A DNA stretch of 46,458 bases from Pseudonocardiaceae bacterium (GTDB lineage: Bacteria > Actinomycetota > Actinomycetes > Mycobacteriales > Pseudonocardiaceae). Below the pieces are notes generated by a model. That model had not been told where the DNA came from. It made no database searches and saw only the letters and a program-made list of their open reading frames with translations. The stretch lies in NCBI GenBank assembly GCA_009377865.1, contig WHTH01000033.1:1-46458 (forward strand), in the 5' to 3' direction. The position numbers were made by a program, and so were the translations under genes. Each line of letters begins with the position of its first letter. The stretch's first letter is position 1. Of the stretch, positions 1-10,414 are shown piece by piece.

Positions 1-1
1 C

Positions 2-241
2 CCGGTGGACATGTACGTGCCGGGTTGCCCGCCGAGGCCGGAGATGCTGCTCGACGGCATCCTCAAGCTGCACGCCAAGATCATGGACGAGCCGCTCGGG
101 CCGAAGCGCGCCGCACTGGCCGCCGAGCAGGGCAAGCGCACGGAGCTGGTGGCGTCCTCGGTCCGGTTCGCGCCCGGCAAGGAGTCGCCCCCCAGCACCG
201 CGACCGGCAAGTCAGAGATCATCGAGGCGCGGAAGCGGTGA
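2..241 (+). CDS. nuoB: NADH-quinone oxidoreductase subunit B, 3' part (partial)
   Basis: The last 79 codons of NuoB are present; the 5' part lies before the window. NuoB is a peripheral-arm subunit of complex I that holds the terminal [4Fe-4S] cluster N2, which passes electrons to quinone. The visible [10 protein letters not shown] motif carries the final cysteine of the N2 site and is diagnostic for the family. After about residue 40 of the visible part there is an Ala/Lys-rich tail. The TGA stop overlaps a possible GTG start of nuoC as GTGA, so the genes are almost certainly co-transcribed. The assignment is sure. Confidence 0.96.
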   Translation, partial: PVDMYVPGCPPRPEMLLDGILKLHAKIMDEPLGPKRAALAAEQGKRTELVASSVRFAPGKESPPSTATGKSEIIEARKR

Positions 242-246
242 GTGGC

Positions 247-1005
247 ATGACCGATCCCGACGGCCGAGGCGAGATGGACCGGCGCGACGAGTCCACATCG
301 GACGTCATGTCGCCCGGCGAGCAGGCCGAGCACGAGGCGCGCGGTGGTGTGGTCGCCGGTCGGGCACGGCAGGGCATGTTCGGCGTCCGCGGCAGCGGCG
401 ACACCTCCGGTTTCGGCGGGTTGCGGCTACCCGCCCACGTCCCCGCCCCGGCGCAGCGGCCCTACGGCGGCTGGTTCGATGAGGTGACCGACGAGTTGAT
501 CGCCGCGATGGACGAGCGCGGCCTGCCGGCCGAGGCGATCCAGCAGGTCACCGTCGACCGCGGCGAGATCACCTACTACGTGCGCCGCGAGCACCTCGTG
601 GCGCTGTGCCGCGCGCTGCGCGACGATCCCGGGCTGCGCTTCGAGCTGTGCAGCAGCGTCTCGGCGGTGGACTACGGCGTCGACGTCGAGCAGCGGCTGC
701 ACTCGGTCTATCACCTCACCTCGATGACCTACCGCCGCCGGATCCGGCTCGAGGTGGCGGTCGACGTCGACGATGCGCACGTGCCCAGTGTGGTCGAGGT
801 CTACCCGACCGCCGACTGGCATGAGCGGGAGGCCTACGACATGTTCGGGATCGTCTACGACGGCCACCCGGCGCTGACCCGCATCCTGATGCCCGACGAC
901 TGGGACGGGCACCCGCAGCGCAAGGACTACCCGCTCGGGGGGATCGCGGTGGAGTACAAGGGTGCCGAGATCCCCCCGCCGGACCAGCGGAGGGCCTACT
1001 CGTGA
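247..1005 (+). CDS. nuoC: NADH-quinone oxidoreductase subunit C
   Basis: NuoC is a 30-kDa-type peripheral-arm subunit of complex I that packs with NuoD and NuoB near the quinone site. The conserved core begins around residue 75. It contains the hallmark segment [12 protein letters not shown] and ends with the family signature [12 protein letters not shown], followed by a short tail. About 70 N-terminal residues are charged, Gly-rich and probably disordered, as is common in actinobacterial NuoC. The ATG at 247 has a GGTGAG just upstream; a GTG at 238, overlapping the nuoB stop, is an equally possible start that adds three residues. The end overlaps nuoD by four bases. Confidence 0.94.
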   Translation: MTDPDGRGEMDRRDESTSDVMSPGEQAEHEARGGVVAGRARQGMFGVRGSGDTSGFGGLRLPAHVPAPAQRPYGGWFDEVTDELIAAMDERGLPAEAIQQVTVDRGEITYYVRREHLVALCRALRDDPGLRFELCSSVSAVDYGVDVEQRLHSVYHLTSMTYRRRIRLEVAVDVDDAHVPSVVEVYPTADWHEREAYDMFGIVYDGHPALTRILMPDDWDGHPQRKDYPLGGIAVEYKGAEIPPPDQRRAYS

Positions 1006-2405
1006 GCAGCGACGCGCACACCCGCGCCACCGGTACGACGAGTGACACCGGTGCCGACGCCGCGACCGACACCATGACCGACCCCTACGTCGGCTCCGAC
1101 CCCTACGCCGCCACGTCGCGCGACACCACCGAGGGCCGCGTCTACACCGTGACCGGTGGCGACTGGGACACCCTGCTCGACGACACCCAGCACGACGAGC
1201 GTGTCGTGATCAACATGGGCCCGCAGCACCCGTCCACCCACGGCGTGCTGCGCCTGGTGCTCGAGCTGGAAGGCGAGCAGGTCACCCAGGCCCGCAGCGT
1301 GATCGGCTACCTGCACACCGGGATCGAGAAGAACTGCGAGTACCGCACCTGGACGCAGGGCGTGACGTTCGTGACGCGGATGGACTACCTGGCTCCGCTG
1401 CACAACGAAGCCGCCTACTGCCTGGCCACCGAGCGGCTGCTCGACATCGAGGTGCCGCGTCGGGCGCAGGTGCTCCGGGTGATGCTGATGGAGATCAACC
1501 GGATCTCCTCGCACATGGTGGCGCTGGCGACCGGCGCCATGGAGCTCGGCGCGCTGACCGGCATGACGTCGGGGTTCCGGGAGCGCGAGGAGGCGCTGCA
1601 CCTGCTGGAGTTCCTCACCGGGCTGCGGATGAATCACGCCTTCATCCGGCCCGGTGGCCTGGCGCAGGACATGCCAGACGGCTTCGAGGCCAAGATCCGC
1701 GACTTCATCCGGGTGATGGACCAGCGGCTGCCGAACTACGACAAGATGCTGACGGTGCAGCCGATCTGGAAGCAGCGGCTGCAGGGTGTGGGCTACCTCC
1801 CGGTGGACGGCTGCCTGCAACTCGGCGTCACCGGCCCGATCCTGCGCTCGGCCGGGCTGGAGTGGGACCTGCGCAAGGTCGAGCCCTACTGCGGCTACGA
1901 GGAGTACGACTTCGAGGTCCCCACTTCCACCGACGCCGACTGCTATGCACGCTACGTGCTGCGGGTGGCCGAGATCCACGAGTCGTTGCGGATCGTTGCG
2001 CAGTGCCTGGACAAGCTGGAGCCGGGGCCGGTGATGGTGGCCGACGCCAAGATCGCCTGGCCTGCCAAGCTGTCGGTCGGCGCCGACGGCATCGGCAACT
2101 CGCTCGAGTACGTCCGCAAGATCATGGGTCAGTCGATGGAGTCGCTGATCCACCACTTCAAACTGGTCACCGAGGGCTTCCGGGTGCCTGCGGGCCAGGC
2201 CTACGTTGCGATCGAGTCGCCGCGGGGGGAGCTGGGGTATCACCTGGTCTCCGACGGCGGCACCCGGCCGGTCCGGGTGCACGTGCGCGATCCCAGCTTC
2301 GTCAACCTGCAGTCGATGCCCGCGATGAGCGAGGGCGGACTGGTGGCCGATGTCATCGCCGCAGTGGCCTCGCTCGATCCGGTGATGGGAGGTGTGGACC
2401 GATGA
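1002..2405 (+). CDS. nuoD: NADH-quinone oxidoreductase subunit D
   Basis: NuoD is the 49-kDa-type subunit of complex I. It forms the quinone-binding cavity together with NuoB and descends from the [NiFe]-hydrogenase large subunit. The sequence shows [18 protein letters not shown] around residue 68, [13 protein letters not shown], and the C-terminal DPVMGGVDR. It is 467 residues long, slightly above usual because of an approximately 65-residue Thr/Asp-rich N-terminal extension before the conserved core. It starts at a GTG overlapping the nuoC stop (GTGA) and ends overlapping the nuoE ATG (ATGA), which implies translational coupling. Confidence 0.97.
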   Translation: MSSDAHTRATGTTSDTGADAATDTMTDPYVGSDPYAATSRDTTEGRVYTVTGGDWDTLLDDTQHDERVVINMGPQHPSTHGVLRLVLELEGEQVTQARSVIGYLHTGIEKNCEYRTWTQGVTFVTRMDYLAPLHNEAAYCLATERLLDIEVPRRAQVLRVMLMEINRISSHMVALATGAMELGALTGMTSGFREREEALHLLEFLTGLRMNHAFIRPGGLAQDMPDGFEAKIRDFIRVMDQRLPNYDKMLTVQPIWKQRLQGVGYLPVDGCLQLGVTGPILRSAGLEWDLRKVEPYCGYEEYDFEVPTSTDADCYARYVLRVAEIHESLRIVAQCLDKLEPGPVMVADAKIAWPAKLSVGADGIGNSLEYVRKIMGQSMESLIHHFKLVTEGFRVPAGQAYVAIESPRGELGYHLVSDGGTRPVRVHVRDPSFVNLQSMPAMSEGGLVADVIAAVASLDPVMGGVDR

Positions 2406-3280
2406 GCTCGGCCGAGCCGGAACACCCCGTCGATTCCGCCAACCCGGCGTTTCGGGCCAGGCCTGCCGATGCGGCGCAGGCTGCCGACCAGGCTTCGGGC
2501 GAGACGCTGTCGACCTTGCAGGACGCACCGGTCGAGCAGCCGCTGCCGGTGGACACCTCCGTGTTCGACGAGCAGACGGTGCGGCTCGCCCGAGAGATCG
2601 TCCCGCGCTACCCGGGGTCGCGGTCGGCGCTGCTGCCGATGCTGCACCTGGTGCAGAGCGTGCAGGGTCATATCAGCCAGGCCGGCATCGTTTTCTGCGC
2701 GCAGCAGTTGGGGCTGACCACCGCGCAGGTCAGCGCGGTGGTCACCTTTTACTCGATGTACAAGCGCAAGCCGTCCGGCGAGCACCTGGTCAGCGTCTGC
2801 ACCAACGCGCTGTGTGCTGCGCTGGGCGGTGACGAGATCTACGCCCGGCTGGGTGAGCGGCTCGGTTCGGCGGAGGCACCGCTGGGTCAGGAGGAGACGG
2901 CGGGTGAGCCGGGCACGCCGGGCTCGGTCACGCTGGAACACGTGGAGTGCCTCGCGGCGTGCGATCTGGCACCGGTGGTGCAGGTCAACTACGAGTACTT
3001 CGACAAGCAGACCGTGGAGTCGGCGATCGAGCTGGTGGACGCGCTTCGCCGCGGCGAGCGGCCGGTGCCCACCCGTGGCGCGCCGCTGACGTCCTGGCGC
3101 GATACCGAGATGCAACTCGCCGGCTTCTTCGGTGAGCCCGAGGTATTGCAGGCGGCGGTGGATGCACCATCGACTTCGGAGGAGACGATGGTCGGTGCCC
3201 GGCTTGCCGAGCGGCGAGGCTGGCAGGCGCCTCCGATGCCCGATGACAGCCCGCTGCCGCCGGTCCCGGACAAGAAATGA
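2402..3280 (+). CDS. nuoE: NADH-quinone oxidoreductase subunit E
   Basis: NuoE is the thioredoxin-like 24-kDa subunit that carries [2Fe-2S] cluster N1a beside the FMN site of NuoF. Both ligand pairs are visible: CTNALC (C-x4-C) and CLAAC (C-x3-C). The protein is 292 residues. The fold is preceded by about 60 Ala/Pro-rich residues and followed by about 70 residues that include a Pro-rich end, both typical of actinobacterial versions. The ATG overlaps the nuoD stop. A gap of about 50 bases, with two copies of TGACAGGC, separates it from nuoF, one of the few nuo junctions here without overlap. Confidence 0.96.
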   Translation: MSSAEPEHPVDSANPAFRARPADAAQAADQASGETLSTLQDAPVEQPLPVDTSVFDEQTVRLAREIVPRYPGSRSALLPMLHLVQSVQGHISQAGIVFCAQQLGLTTAQVSAVVTFYSMYKRKPSGEHLVSVCTNALCAALGGDEIYARLGERLGSAEAPLGQEETAGEPGTPGSVTLEHVECLAACDLAPVVQVNYEYFDKQTVESAIELVDALRRGERPVPTRGAPLTSWRDTEMQLAGFFGEPEVLQAAVDAPSTSEETMVGARLAERRGWQAPPMPDDSPLPPVPDKK

Positions 3281-3332
3281 CAGGCCCGAAGTGACAGGCT
3301 CTGGAGAGGCCGTGACGAGTGCCGGAGACGAC

Positions 3333-4685
3333 ATGACGCAAAGCCCGACGTCGCCCCCGACGTCGCCCCGAACGTCGCCACTGACACCGGTACTGACCCG
3401 GCGGTGGCTGTCCCCGAGGTCCTGGAGCATCGACACCTATACCCAGCTCGAGGGCTACGCCGCGATGCGCAAGGCGCTCGACTCACATCCCGACCAGCTG
3501 ATCCAGCTGATCAAGGACTCTGGGCTGCGGGGCCGCGGCGGCGCCGGCTTCCCGGCCGGGATGAAGTGGGGCTTCATTCCGCAGGGCGAGGACGGCCCCG
3601 GGGCCAAGCCGAAGTACCTCGTCGTCAACGCCGACGAGGGCGAACCGGGGACCTGCAAGGACGTCCCGCTCATGATGGCCGACCCGCACTCGCTGATCGA
3701 GGGCTGCATCATCACCAGCTACGCGGTCCGCGCACACGAGTGCTTCATCTACGTCCGTGGCGAGGTGCCGCACTGCCTGCGACGGGTGCGCAACGCTGTC
3801 GACGAGGCCTATGCCGCCGGGTATCTCGGCTCCGACATCCTCGGATCGGGATTCGACCTGGACATCGTGGTGCACGCGGGCGCCGGTTGCTACGAGGCCG
3901 GTGAGGAGACCGCGCTGTTGGACTCGCTGGAGGGGCGCACCGCGCAGCCCCGGCTCAAGCCACCGTTCCCGGCGACCAAGGGTCTCTACTCCGCTCCGAC
4001 GGTGGTCAACAACGTCGAGACGATCGCCACCGTGCCCTACATCGTCAGCGGTGGTTCGGAGTGGTTCCGCTCGATGGGTACCGAGAAGTCCCCCGGACCG
4101 AAGATCTACTCGGTGTCGGGTCATGTGGAGCGCCCGGGGCAGTACGAGGCCCCGCTGGGCACCACGTTGCGCGAGTTGCTGGAGCTGGTGGGTGGGATGC
4201 GCGACGGGATCCCGCTGAAGTTCTGGACGCCGGGCGGTTCCTCGACCCCGCTGCTGACCGCCGAGCACCTCGACGTGCCGCTGGATTTCGAGGGCACGGC
4301 GGAGGTCGGGTCGATGCTGGGCACGACCGCGATCATGGTGTTCAACGAGACCGTGAGCGTGCCCTGGGCCGTGATGAAGTGGACGGAGTTCTACAAGCAC
4401 GAGTCCTGCGGGAAATGCACCCCGTGCCGGGAGGGGACGTACTGGCTGACGCACATCTTGCAGCGCATGGTGCGCCGCGAGGGCACGCCGTCCGATGTGG
4501 ACACGATGCTCGACGTGTGCGACAACATCCTGGGCAGGTCTTTCTGCGCGCTGGGTGACGGGGCGGTCAGCCCGATCACCAGCGGGATCAAGTACTTCCG
4601 GCAGGAGTTCCTCGACTTGTGCAAGGAACAACCTGACGTTGCACAGCCCGAGCAGCAGGCCGAGCTTGCGGGGGTGCGTCCATGA
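3333..4685 (+). CDS. nuoF: NADH-quinone oxidoreductase subunit F (NADH/FMN-binding)
   Basis: NuoF binds NADH and FMN and holds [4Fe-4S] cluster N3; it is where electrons enter complex I. Visible motifs are [10 protein letters not shown] (NADH/FMN Gly-rich loop), [25 protein letters not shown], and the N3 ligands [11 protein letters not shown] with the distant cysteine in FCALGDG. The ATG at 3333 is preceded by GGAGA at 3324-3328. A GTG at 3312 is an alternative start but has poor spacing to its GGAGAGG. The N-terminus carries a Thr-Ser-Pro repeat made by tandem 12-bp DNA units (3345-3380) ahead of the usual LTPVLTRRW start. The end overlaps nuoG as ATGA. Confidence 0.96.
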   Translation: MTQSPTSPPTSPRTSPLTPVLTRRWLSPRSWSIDTYTQLEGYAAMRKALDSHPDQLIQLIKDSGLRGRGGAGFPAGMKWGFIPQGEDGPGAKPKYLVVNADEGEPGTCKDVPLMMADPHSLIEGCIITSYAVRAHECFIYVRGEVPHCLRRVRNAVDEAYAAGYLGSDILGSGFDLDIVVHAGAGCYEAGEETALLDSLEGRTAQPRLKPPFPATKGLYSAPTVVNNVETIATVPYIVSGGSEWFRSMGTEKSPGPKIYSVSGHVERPGQYEAPLGTTLRELLELVGGMRDGIPLKFWTPGGSSTPLLTAEHLDVPLDFEGTAEVGSMLGTTAIMVFNETVSVPWAVMKWTEFYKHESCGKCTPCREGTYWLTHILQRMVRREGTPSDVDTMLDVCDNILGRSFCALGDGAVSPITSGIKYFRQEFLDLCKEQPDVAQPEQQAELAGVRP

Positions 4686-7255
4686 CTTCCGAAGGACTGC
4701 GTGCAGGTCCGAGCATCAACGTAGCGACATCAGAGCAGGACAGCCCGCCCGTCCCGGAGGGTCACGTCCGGCTCACCATCGACGGCCGCGAGGTCGATGC
4801 CCCCAAGGGTGAACTCGTGATCCGCAGCTGCGAGCGGCTGGGCATCATCGTGCCGCGGTTCTGCGACCACCCGCTGCTCGACCCCGCGGGTGCCTGCCGG
4901 CAGTGCCTGGTCGAGGTCGAGATGGGCGGCAAACCCATGCCCAAGCCCCAGGCCAGCTGCACGCTGACAGTGGCCGACGGCATGATGGTGCGCACGCAGC
5001 ACACGTCGGCCGTCGCCGACAAGGCCCAGCAGGGCATCATGGAGCTGCTGCTGATCAACCACCCGCTGGACTGCCCGGTCTGCGACAAGGGCGGCGAGTG
5101 CCCGCTGCAGAACCAGGCCATGTCCAACGGCCGGGGTGACTCGCGGTTCGTGGAGCCCAAGCGGACCTTCGCCAAGCCGCTGCCGATCTCCACACAGGTG
5201 CTGCTCGACCGGGAGCGCTGCATCCTCTGTGCGCGCTGTACCCGCTTCTCCGAGCAGATCGCGGGCGACGCCTTCATCGACATACTCGAGCGCGGCGCGA
5301 ACCAGCAGATCGGGGTTGCCGCAGACAAGCCGTTCCAGTCCTACTTCTCCGGCAACACCATTCAGATCTGCCCGGTCGGTGCGCTGACCTCGGCGGCCTA
5401 CCGGTTCCGATCGCGCCCGTTCGACCTGGTGTCGACCCCCGGTATCTGCGAGCACTGCGCCTCGGGCTGCGCGCAGCGCACCGACTGGCGGCGCGGCAGG
5501 GTGCAGCGCCGGCTGGCCGGCAACGACCCCGAGGTCAACGAGGAGTGGAACTGCGACAAGGGCCGCTTCGCCTTCACCTACGCCCGCGCCGACGACCGGA
5601 TCACCCGGCCATTGGTGCGCGACGACTCGGGCACGCTGGCGCCGGCGTCCTGGACCGAGGCGCTGACCGCCGCCGCCGAGGGGCTGTCGGCGGCCCGTGC
5701 CCGCGGCGTCGGGGTACTCACCGGTGGGCGGCTGACGCTGGAGGACGCCTACGCCTACTCGAAGTTCGCTCGGGTCGCGCTGCACACCAACGACATCGAC
5801 TTCCGGGCGCGGGCGCACTCGGACGAGGAGCTGGAGTTCCTCGCCGCCCACGTCGTGGCCTCCGGCCCGGTGAGTGGGGATGCGAGTCCTGACTCGTATC
5901 GCCACTCACGAGGGGTGACGTACGCGGACCTGTCGGCCGCGCCGGCGGTGCTGTGCGTGGCCTTCGAGCCGGAGGAGGAGTCGCCGATCGTCTTCCTCCG
6001 GTTGCGGCGGGCGGCGCGCGATGCGGGCACGAAGGTCTGGCATCTCGGCGCCTGGAGCACCCCGGCGGTCGCCAAGACGGCGATGGGGGTCGGCCCTGCC
6101 GAGCAGACCTCGGCTGGCACGCTGATCGGTTCGGTGCCCGGTGGCGAGCCCGCGGCGCTGGATGCGCTACCCGAGCACGTCCTCGAGGCGCTGCGCGCCG
6201 AGGGCGCGGTGGTGCTGGTCGGGGAGCGTGCCGCGGAGGTTCCCGGGCTGTTCTCCGCGGTCGCCCGGCTGACCACGACCACCGGAGCCAGGCTGGCCTG
6301 GGTGCCGCGCCGGGCCGGGGACCGCGGCGCTCTGGAGGTCGGTGCGGTCCCGACCCTGCTACCGGGCGGCCGTCCGGTCACCGACGATGCTGCCCGCGCC
6401 GAGGTCGAGGCAGCCTGGGGTGGGCAGCTGCCGGTGCAGCCGGGGCGCGACACGATGGGGATCCTCGCCGCAGCCGAGTCCGGCGCGCTCGCAGGACTGG
6501 TCGTCGGCGGGGTCGATCCGGGTGACCTGCCCGACCCGGCGCTGGCCGACCGCGCGCTGCGCGCGGTCGGTTTCCTGGTGAGCCTGGAGCTGCGGGTCAG
6601 TGCTGTCACCGAGCACGCCGACGTGGTGCTGCCCGTGGCCCCCGCGGTGGAGAAGGCCGGGTCGTACCTGAACTGGGAAGGCCGCCGCCGCGAGTTCGGC
6701 ACGACGATCACCGGCGCTCCCGGGTCGCTACCCGACTGCCGGGTGCTCGACACCCTCGGGGTCGAGATGGATGTCGACCTGTTCACCCAGACGCCGGCCG
6801 CCGCCGCGGCCGATCTCGCGAGGCTGGGCGCCTACGGCGGTCCGCGCCCGGCGCTGCCGGCGATACCGGCGCCGCCGCAGCCCGCCCCGGGTGCCGAACA
6901 GGCGCTGCTCGCGACCTGGCGGCGGTTGTTGGACAACGGGTCGCTGCAGGACGGTGAGCCGCATCTGGCCGGAACCGCCCGCCCGGTCGTCGCGCTACTG
7001 TCCGAAGCCACTGCTGCTGGACTGGCGGTGCGCTTCGGCGAGAACCTCACGGTGAGCACCGAGCGAGGGGCGATGACGCTGCCCGCGCAGTGTGCGGACC
7101 TGCCCGACGGGGTGGTGTGGGTACCTGCCAATTCGGGCCCCGGCACCGTTCGCCGCAGCCTGGGTGCCGGCCACGGCTCGGTCGTCACGGTCAAGCGTGG
7201 AAGTGGTCGCTTCCGACCCGCCGGTCACCCTCCGGCCGGGCGGAGCGACGCATGA
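4682..7255 (+). CDS. nuoG: NADH-quinone oxidoreductase subunit G
   Basis: NuoG is the largest peripheral-arm subunit, an iron-sulfur protein with a molybdopterin-oxidoreductase-like C-terminal domain that has lost its cofactor role. An N-terminal ferredoxin domain carries N1b ligands ([15 protein letters not shown] and a later Cys). Then come [21 protein letters not shown] and CPVGAL (clusters N4/N5), and CEHCASGC with a later CDKGRF for N7. The 857-residue length is within the actinobacterial range. An odd stretch at about residues 397-410 is encoded by a 40-base imperfect palindrome (5870-5909) and looks like an in-frame insertion. The stop overlaps nuoH as ATGA. Confidence 0.96.
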   Translation: MTSEGLRAGPSINVATSEQDSPPVPEGHVRLTIDGREVDAPKGELVIRSCERLGIIVPRFCDHPLLDPAGACRQCLVEVEMGGKPMPKPQASCTLTVADGMMVRTQHTSAVADKAQQGIMELLLINHPLDCPVCDKGGECPLQNQAMSNGRGDSRFVEPKRTFAKPLPISTQVLLDRERCILCARCTRFSEQIAGDAFIDILERGANQQIGVAADKPFQSYFSGNTIQICPVGALTSAAYRFRSRPFDLVSTPGICEHCASGCAQRTDWRRGRVQRRLAGNDPEVNEEWNCDKGRFAFTYARADDRITRPLVRDDSGTLAPASWTEALTAAAEGLSAARARGVGVLTGGRLTLEDAYAYSKFARVALHTNDIDFRARAHSDEELEFLAAHVVASGPVSGDASPDSYRHSRGVTYADLSAAPAVLCVAFEPEEESPIVFLRLRRAARDAGTKVWHLGAWSTPAVAKTAMGVGPAEQTSAGTLIGSVPGGEPAALDALPEHVLEALRAEGAVVLVGERAAEVPGLFSAVARLTTTTGARLAWVPRRAGDRGALEVGAVPTLLPGGRPVTDDAARAEVEAAWGGQLPVQPGRDTMGILAAAESGALAGLVVGGVDPGDLPDPALADRALRAVGFLVSLELRVSAVTEHADVVLPVAPAVEKAGSYLNWEGRRREFGTTITGAPGSLPDCRVLDTLGVEMDVDLFTQTPAAAAADLARLGAYGGPRPALPAIPAPPQPAPGAEQALLATWRRLLDNGSLQDGEPHLAGTARPVVALLSEATAAGLAVRFGENLTVSTERGAMTLPAQCADLPDGVVWVPANSGPGTVRRSLGAGHGSVVTVKRGSGRFRPAGHPPAGRSDA
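5870..5909. repeat. Palindromic repeat element inside nuoG
   Basis: Two 19-base arms (5870-5888 and 5891-5909) flank a 2-base loop. Of 19 pairs, 17 are Watson-Crick, one is G.T and one is a mismatch. The arms read GTGAGTGG...CGAGTC and GACTCG...CCACTCAC. The element lies wholly in the nuoG frame and encodes a Ser/Asp-rich segment ([12 protein letters not shown]) between two stretches that look like normal NuoG. Such a near-perfect hairpin is unlikely to arise from coding constraint alone. I infer a REP- or MITE-like dispersed element fixed at a tolerant surface loop. Confidence 0.75.
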
Positions 7256-8586
7256 GGGAGATGCTCGCCGACGACCCGTTCTGGCTGATCGCGCTCAAGG
7301 TGCAGTTCGTCTTCACCTTCTTGATGATCACGACGCTGCTCATGATCTGGTTCGAGCGCCGGGTGGTGGGGCGGATGCAGCACCGCCCGGGGCCGAACCG
7401 GGTGGGCCCGTTCGGGATACTGCAATCGCTGGCCGACGGGCTCAAGCTGGCCTTCAAAGAAGACATCCGCCCGGTATTGGCCGACAAGTGGGTCTACATC
7501 CTGGCGCCTATGGTGTCGGCGATCCCGGCGTTCGTGGCGTTCTCCGTCGTCCCGATGGGCGGTCCGGTGACGATCTTCGGCGAGCAGACGCTGCTGCAGA
7601 TCACCGACCTGGACGTCGGCGTGCTCGTGGTGCTGGCCGCCTCGTCGATCGGGATATACGGCGTCGTGCTCGCGGGCTGGTCGTCCGGGTCGCCATACCC
7701 GCTGCTCGGCGGGATGCGCTCAGCCGCGCAGATGATCTCCTACGAGATCGCGCTGGGGCTGTCGATCGTCGCGGTGATCCTCTATGCTGGCTCGCTGTCC
7801 ACGTTGGACATCGTGCTGGCGCAGGGCGAGCAGTGGTGGTTCGCCTTCCTGCTGTTCCCCAGCTTCGCGGTGTTCTGCGTGTCGATGGTGGGCGAGACCA
7901 ACCGTGCGCCGTTCGACCTGCCGGAGGCGGAGTCGGAGCTGGTCGGCGGCTTCCACACCGAGTACTCGTCGTTGAAGTTCGCGCTGTTCTTCCTGGCGGA
8001 GTACGTGAACATCGTCACTGTCTCGGCGATGGCCACGACGCTGTTCCTCGGCGGTTGGCAGCCACCGTGGCCGCTGAGCCAGGTGGAGATGTTCAACACC
8101 GGTTGGTGGACCTTCCTGTGGTTCCTCAGCAAGACCGTGGTCGTGCTGTTCGTGTTCGTCTGGCTGCGCGGTACGTTGCCCCGGATGCGCTACGACCAGT
8201 TCATGAGGCTGGGCTGGAAGGTGCTCGTCCCGATCAGCCTGGTGTGGATCGTGCTGGTCTCCGGTGCGCGCGTGCTGCGCAATGCCGAGGTCACCACCCC
8301 CCAGATCCTGGTGGTCGGCGGAGTGCTGCTCGGTGCGCTGGTGCTGCTCGCGGTGCTGCTTCCGGATCGTTCGGCGCCCGAGGAGGTCGAGGGCGTGGCC
8401 ACGGCGGGCTCGGACTACCCGCTGCCGCCGCTGGATCTGACCGTCCCGCCGGTGCCGCGGCGGCGCAGCGCGCTCGGCGGTGACGGGCAGCGGCGCCCGG
8501 TGGAGGTGACGGCCGGGTCGCCGGACACGGCGGACACCGGGCCGGACACGGCATCGAATAAGGAGCGCGACAATGGGACTTCTTGA
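7252..8586 (+). CDS. nuoH: NADH-quinone oxidoreductase subunit H
   Basis: NuoH is the membrane subunit that links the quinone cavity to the proton channels. The sequence has about eight hydrophobic segments. Family motifs include [20 protein letters not shown] in the first cytosolic loop and [18 protein letters not shown] in a later loop near the quinone site. The 444-residue length includes an extra hydrophilic tail of about 65 residues that is Pro- and Asp-rich. The ATG overlaps the nuoG stop. The gene's 3' end overlaps nuoI by 14 bases, placing the strong nuoI ribosome-binding site inside nuoH. Confidence 0.97.
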   Translation: MREMLADDPFWLIALKVQFVFTFLMITTLLMIWFERRVVGRMQHRPGPNRVGPFGILQSLADGLKLAFKEDIRPVLADKWVYILAPMVSAIPAFVAFSVVPMGGPVTIFGEQTLLQITDLDVGVLVVLAASSIGIYGVVLAGWSSGSPYPLLGGMRSAAQMISYEIALGLSIVAVILYAGSLSTLDIVLAQGEQWWFAFLLFPSFAVFCVSMVGETNRAPFDLPEAESELVGGFHTEYSSLKFALFFLAEYVNIVTVSAMATTLFLGGWQPPWPLSQVEMFNTGWWTFLWFLSKTVVVLFVFVWLRGTLPRMRYDQFMRLGWKVLVPISLVWIVLVSGARVLRNAEVTTPQILVVGGVLLGALVLLAVLLPDRSAPEEVEGVATAGSDYPLPPLDLTVPPVPRRRSALGGDGQRRPVEVTAGSPDTADTGPDTASNKERDNGTS

Positions 8587-9115
8587 TCCCGTCAAGGGTT
8601 TCGGGGTCACCTTCTCGACGATGTTCAAGAAGGTCGTCACCGAGGAGTACCCCGAGGTGCCCAAGGTCACCGCCCCGAGGTTCCATGGCGGCCGCCACCA
8701 ACTCAACCGGCACCCCGACGGGCTGGAGAAGTGCATCGGCTGCGAGCTGTGTGCCTGGGCCTGCCCGGCCGACGCCATCTACGTCGAGGGCGGCGACAAC
8801 ACCGAGGAGGAGCGCTACTCGCCGGGTGAGCGCTACGGCGCCATCTACCAGATCAACTACCTGCGCTGTATCGGCTGCGGGCTGTGCGTCGAGGCCTGCC
8901 CGACCCGGTCGCTGACGATGCTCAACGACTTCGAACTCGCCGACGACAGCCGCCAGAACCTGATCTGGACCAAGGAAGAGCTGATGGGCCCGCTGCTGCC
9001 GGGGATGGAGCAGCCGCCACACCCGATGCGGCTGGGGGAGACCGAGACCGACTACTACGTGCAGGGCCCGACGCTGGAGCCACGGTACGGCGCCACCGGC
9101 GAGGAGGAGGCGTGA
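8573..9115 (+). CDS. nuoI: NADH-quinone oxidoreductase subunit I
   Basis: NuoI is the ferredoxin-like subunit with two [4Fe-4S] clusters (N6a and N6b) that carries electrons toward NuoB. Both motifs are intact: [12 protein letters not shown] and [12 protein letters not shown]. The protein is 180 residues, normal for the family, with a short acidic tail. AAGGAG at 8560-8565 lies seven bases before the ATG and fixes the start. The gene overlaps nuoH upstream and touches nuoJ downstream by GTGA. Confidence 0.97.
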   Translation: MGLLDPVKGFGVTFSTMFKKVVTEEYPEVPKVTAPRFHGGRHQLNRHPDGLEKCIGCELCAWACPADAIYVEGGDNTEEERYSPGERYGAIYQINYLRCIGCGLCVEACPTRSLTMLNDFELADDSRQNLIWTKEELMGPLLPGMEQPPHPMRLGETETDYYVQGPTLEPRYGATGEEEA

Positions 9116-9999
9116 GTTCGCTCGCCGCGCTGCTGGCCCAGGCACCCGCCGACCCGTCCGGCGCGGTGGGTGCGGGCGAGGCCATCGCGTTCTGGATCCT
9201 CGGCCCGGTGGCGCTGGCCGGCGGGCTGGCGATGGTCATCGCGCGAAACGCGGTGCACTCCGCGCTGTGGCTCGTGCTGACCATGCTCTGCCTCGGCGCG
9301 ATGTACATCGCGCAACGGGCGCCGTTCCTGGGCTTCGTACAGATCATCGTCTACACCGGCGCTGTCATGATGCTGTTCCTGTTCGTCCTGATGCTGGTGG
9401 GCCGGGACAGCTCCGACTCGGTGGTCGAGGTGCTGCGACGCCAGCGGTTCGTCGCGATGCTCGTCGGCCTGGGTTTCGCGGCGCTGCTGGTGTCAGCGCT
9501 GGCCCGGTCGCTGACCCAGGTCACACCGGCAGGGATTGCCCCGAGCAACGTCGGGCCCGGCGGCAACCCGGGAAGCATCGGGCGCGCGCTCTACACCGAC
9601 TATGTGTATGCGTTCGAGCTCACCGCCGTCCTGCTGATCGTCGCCACGGTGGGCGCGATGGTGCTCGGTTACAGCGAGCGCAACCGCGACCGCCCGACCC
9701 AGCGCGAGATGGTCGAGGCCCGAATCCGCGGCCAGCAGGGGCGACCGTCACCGCTGCCCGGCCCCGGCGTCTTCGCGACCGGCAACTCGGTCGCCACCCC
9801 GGCGCTGCTGCCGGACGGCTCGGTAGCGCCCGAGTCGGTGTCCGAGATCATCGAGTCCATCACCCGCGACAAGCTGCGCGACGAGGTGCGCAGCGGCCAA
9901 GAGGTGGAGCCCGACTTCGGCGCGCGGGCGCTGCACCGCCCCGAGCCCCCCACCGGCTCCGACCAGGAAGTGAGCCCGGACCGGGAGGCGGGTCGGTGA
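9112..9999 (+). CDS. nuoJ: NADH-quinone oxidoreductase subunit J
   Basis: NuoJ is a five-helix membrane subunit of complex I. The N-terminal two thirds are hydrophobic, with segments at about residues 20-42, 45-65, 75-100, 108-128 and 160-185. The [15 protein letters not shown] stretch is characteristic of the proton-path helix. The last roughly 110 residues are hydrophilic and probably cytoplasmic, a usual actinobacterial extension. The GTG start overlaps the nuoI stop, and the stop overlaps the nuoK GTG. Confidence 0.95.
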   Translation: MSSLAALLAQAPADPSGAVGAGEAIAFWILGPVALAGGLAMVIARNAVHSALWLVLTMLCLGAMYIAQRAPFLGFVQIIVYTGAVMMLFLFVLMLVGRDSSDSVVEVLRRQRFVAMLVGLGFAALLVSALARSLTQVTPAGIAPSNVGPGGNPGSIGRALYTDYVYAFELTAVLLIVATVGAMVLGYSERNRDRPTQREMVEARIRGQQGRPSPLPGPGVFATGNSVATPALLPDGSVAPESVSEIIESITRDKLRDEVRSGQEVEPDFGARALHRPEPPTGSDQEVSPDREAGR

Positions 10000-10295
10000 C
10001 CCCCACCTACTACCTGTTGCTGTCTGCGCTGCTCTTCGCGATCGGCGCGGTCGGGGTGCTGGTCCGCCGAAACGCGATCGTGGTGTTCATGTGCATCGAG
10101 CTGATGCTCAACGCGGTGAACCTGTCACTGGTCACGTTCTCACGGATCAACGGCACGCTCGACGGGCAGATCATGGCGTTCTTCGTCATGGTCGTCGCCG
10201 CCGCAGAGGTCGTGGTCGGCCTCGCGATTATCATGTCGATCTTCAAGTCACGCCGTTCGGCCTCGGTCGACGAAGCCAATCTGCTGAAGTACTGA
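9996..10295 (+). CDS. nuoK: NADH-quinone oxidoreductase subunit K
   Basis: NuoK is a small three-helix membrane subunit in the proton path of complex I. At 99 residues it is exactly the family size. The conserved membrane glutamates are in [14 protein letters not shown] and in the third helix [11 protein letters not shown]. The GTG start overlaps the nuoJ stop by four bases. Unlike the other junctions, nuoK is followed by a gap of about 120 bases before nuoL, occupied mostly by a long inverted repeat. Confidence 0.97.
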   Translation: MTPTYYLLLSALLFAIGAVGVLVRRNAIVVFMCIELMLNAVNLSLVTFSRINGTLDGQIMAFFVMVVAAAEVVVGLAIIMSIFKSRRSASVDEANLLKY

Positions 10296-10323
10296 GGGGT
10301 GCACGTGGATCAATGGGCGCTGG

Positions 10324-10391
10324 TGTCCGTGAACTCGACACCACGGGGGTTTCGGCGTGACGGGACCCCCGTGGTGTCGAGTTCACGGACA
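10324..10391. repeat. Perfect 27-bp inverted repeat between nuoK and nuoL
   Basis: Arms at 10324-10350 and 10365-10391 are exact reverse complements over 27 bases, separated by a 14-base loop. The outer part of the arm reads TGTCCGTGAACTCGACACC and the inner part is a CACGGGGG run. A hairpin this long would be very stable in RNA. It has no T tract after it and lies inside an otherwise tightly packed operon, so a simple terminator is unlikely. I infer a dispersed palindromic (REP/MITE-like) element, which could also act as an mRNA stability or attenuation element between nuoK and nuoL. Confidence 0.85.
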
Positions 10392-10414
10392 GCGCGCAGT
10401 GGCGGGGGTGTGCA

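Noticed and set aside
996-2528. Long open frame on the minus strand opposite nuoD
   Set aside because: It is the reverse-strand shadow common over GC-rich genes; the composition is His/Arg/Gln-rich and the plus strand encodes clear NuoD.
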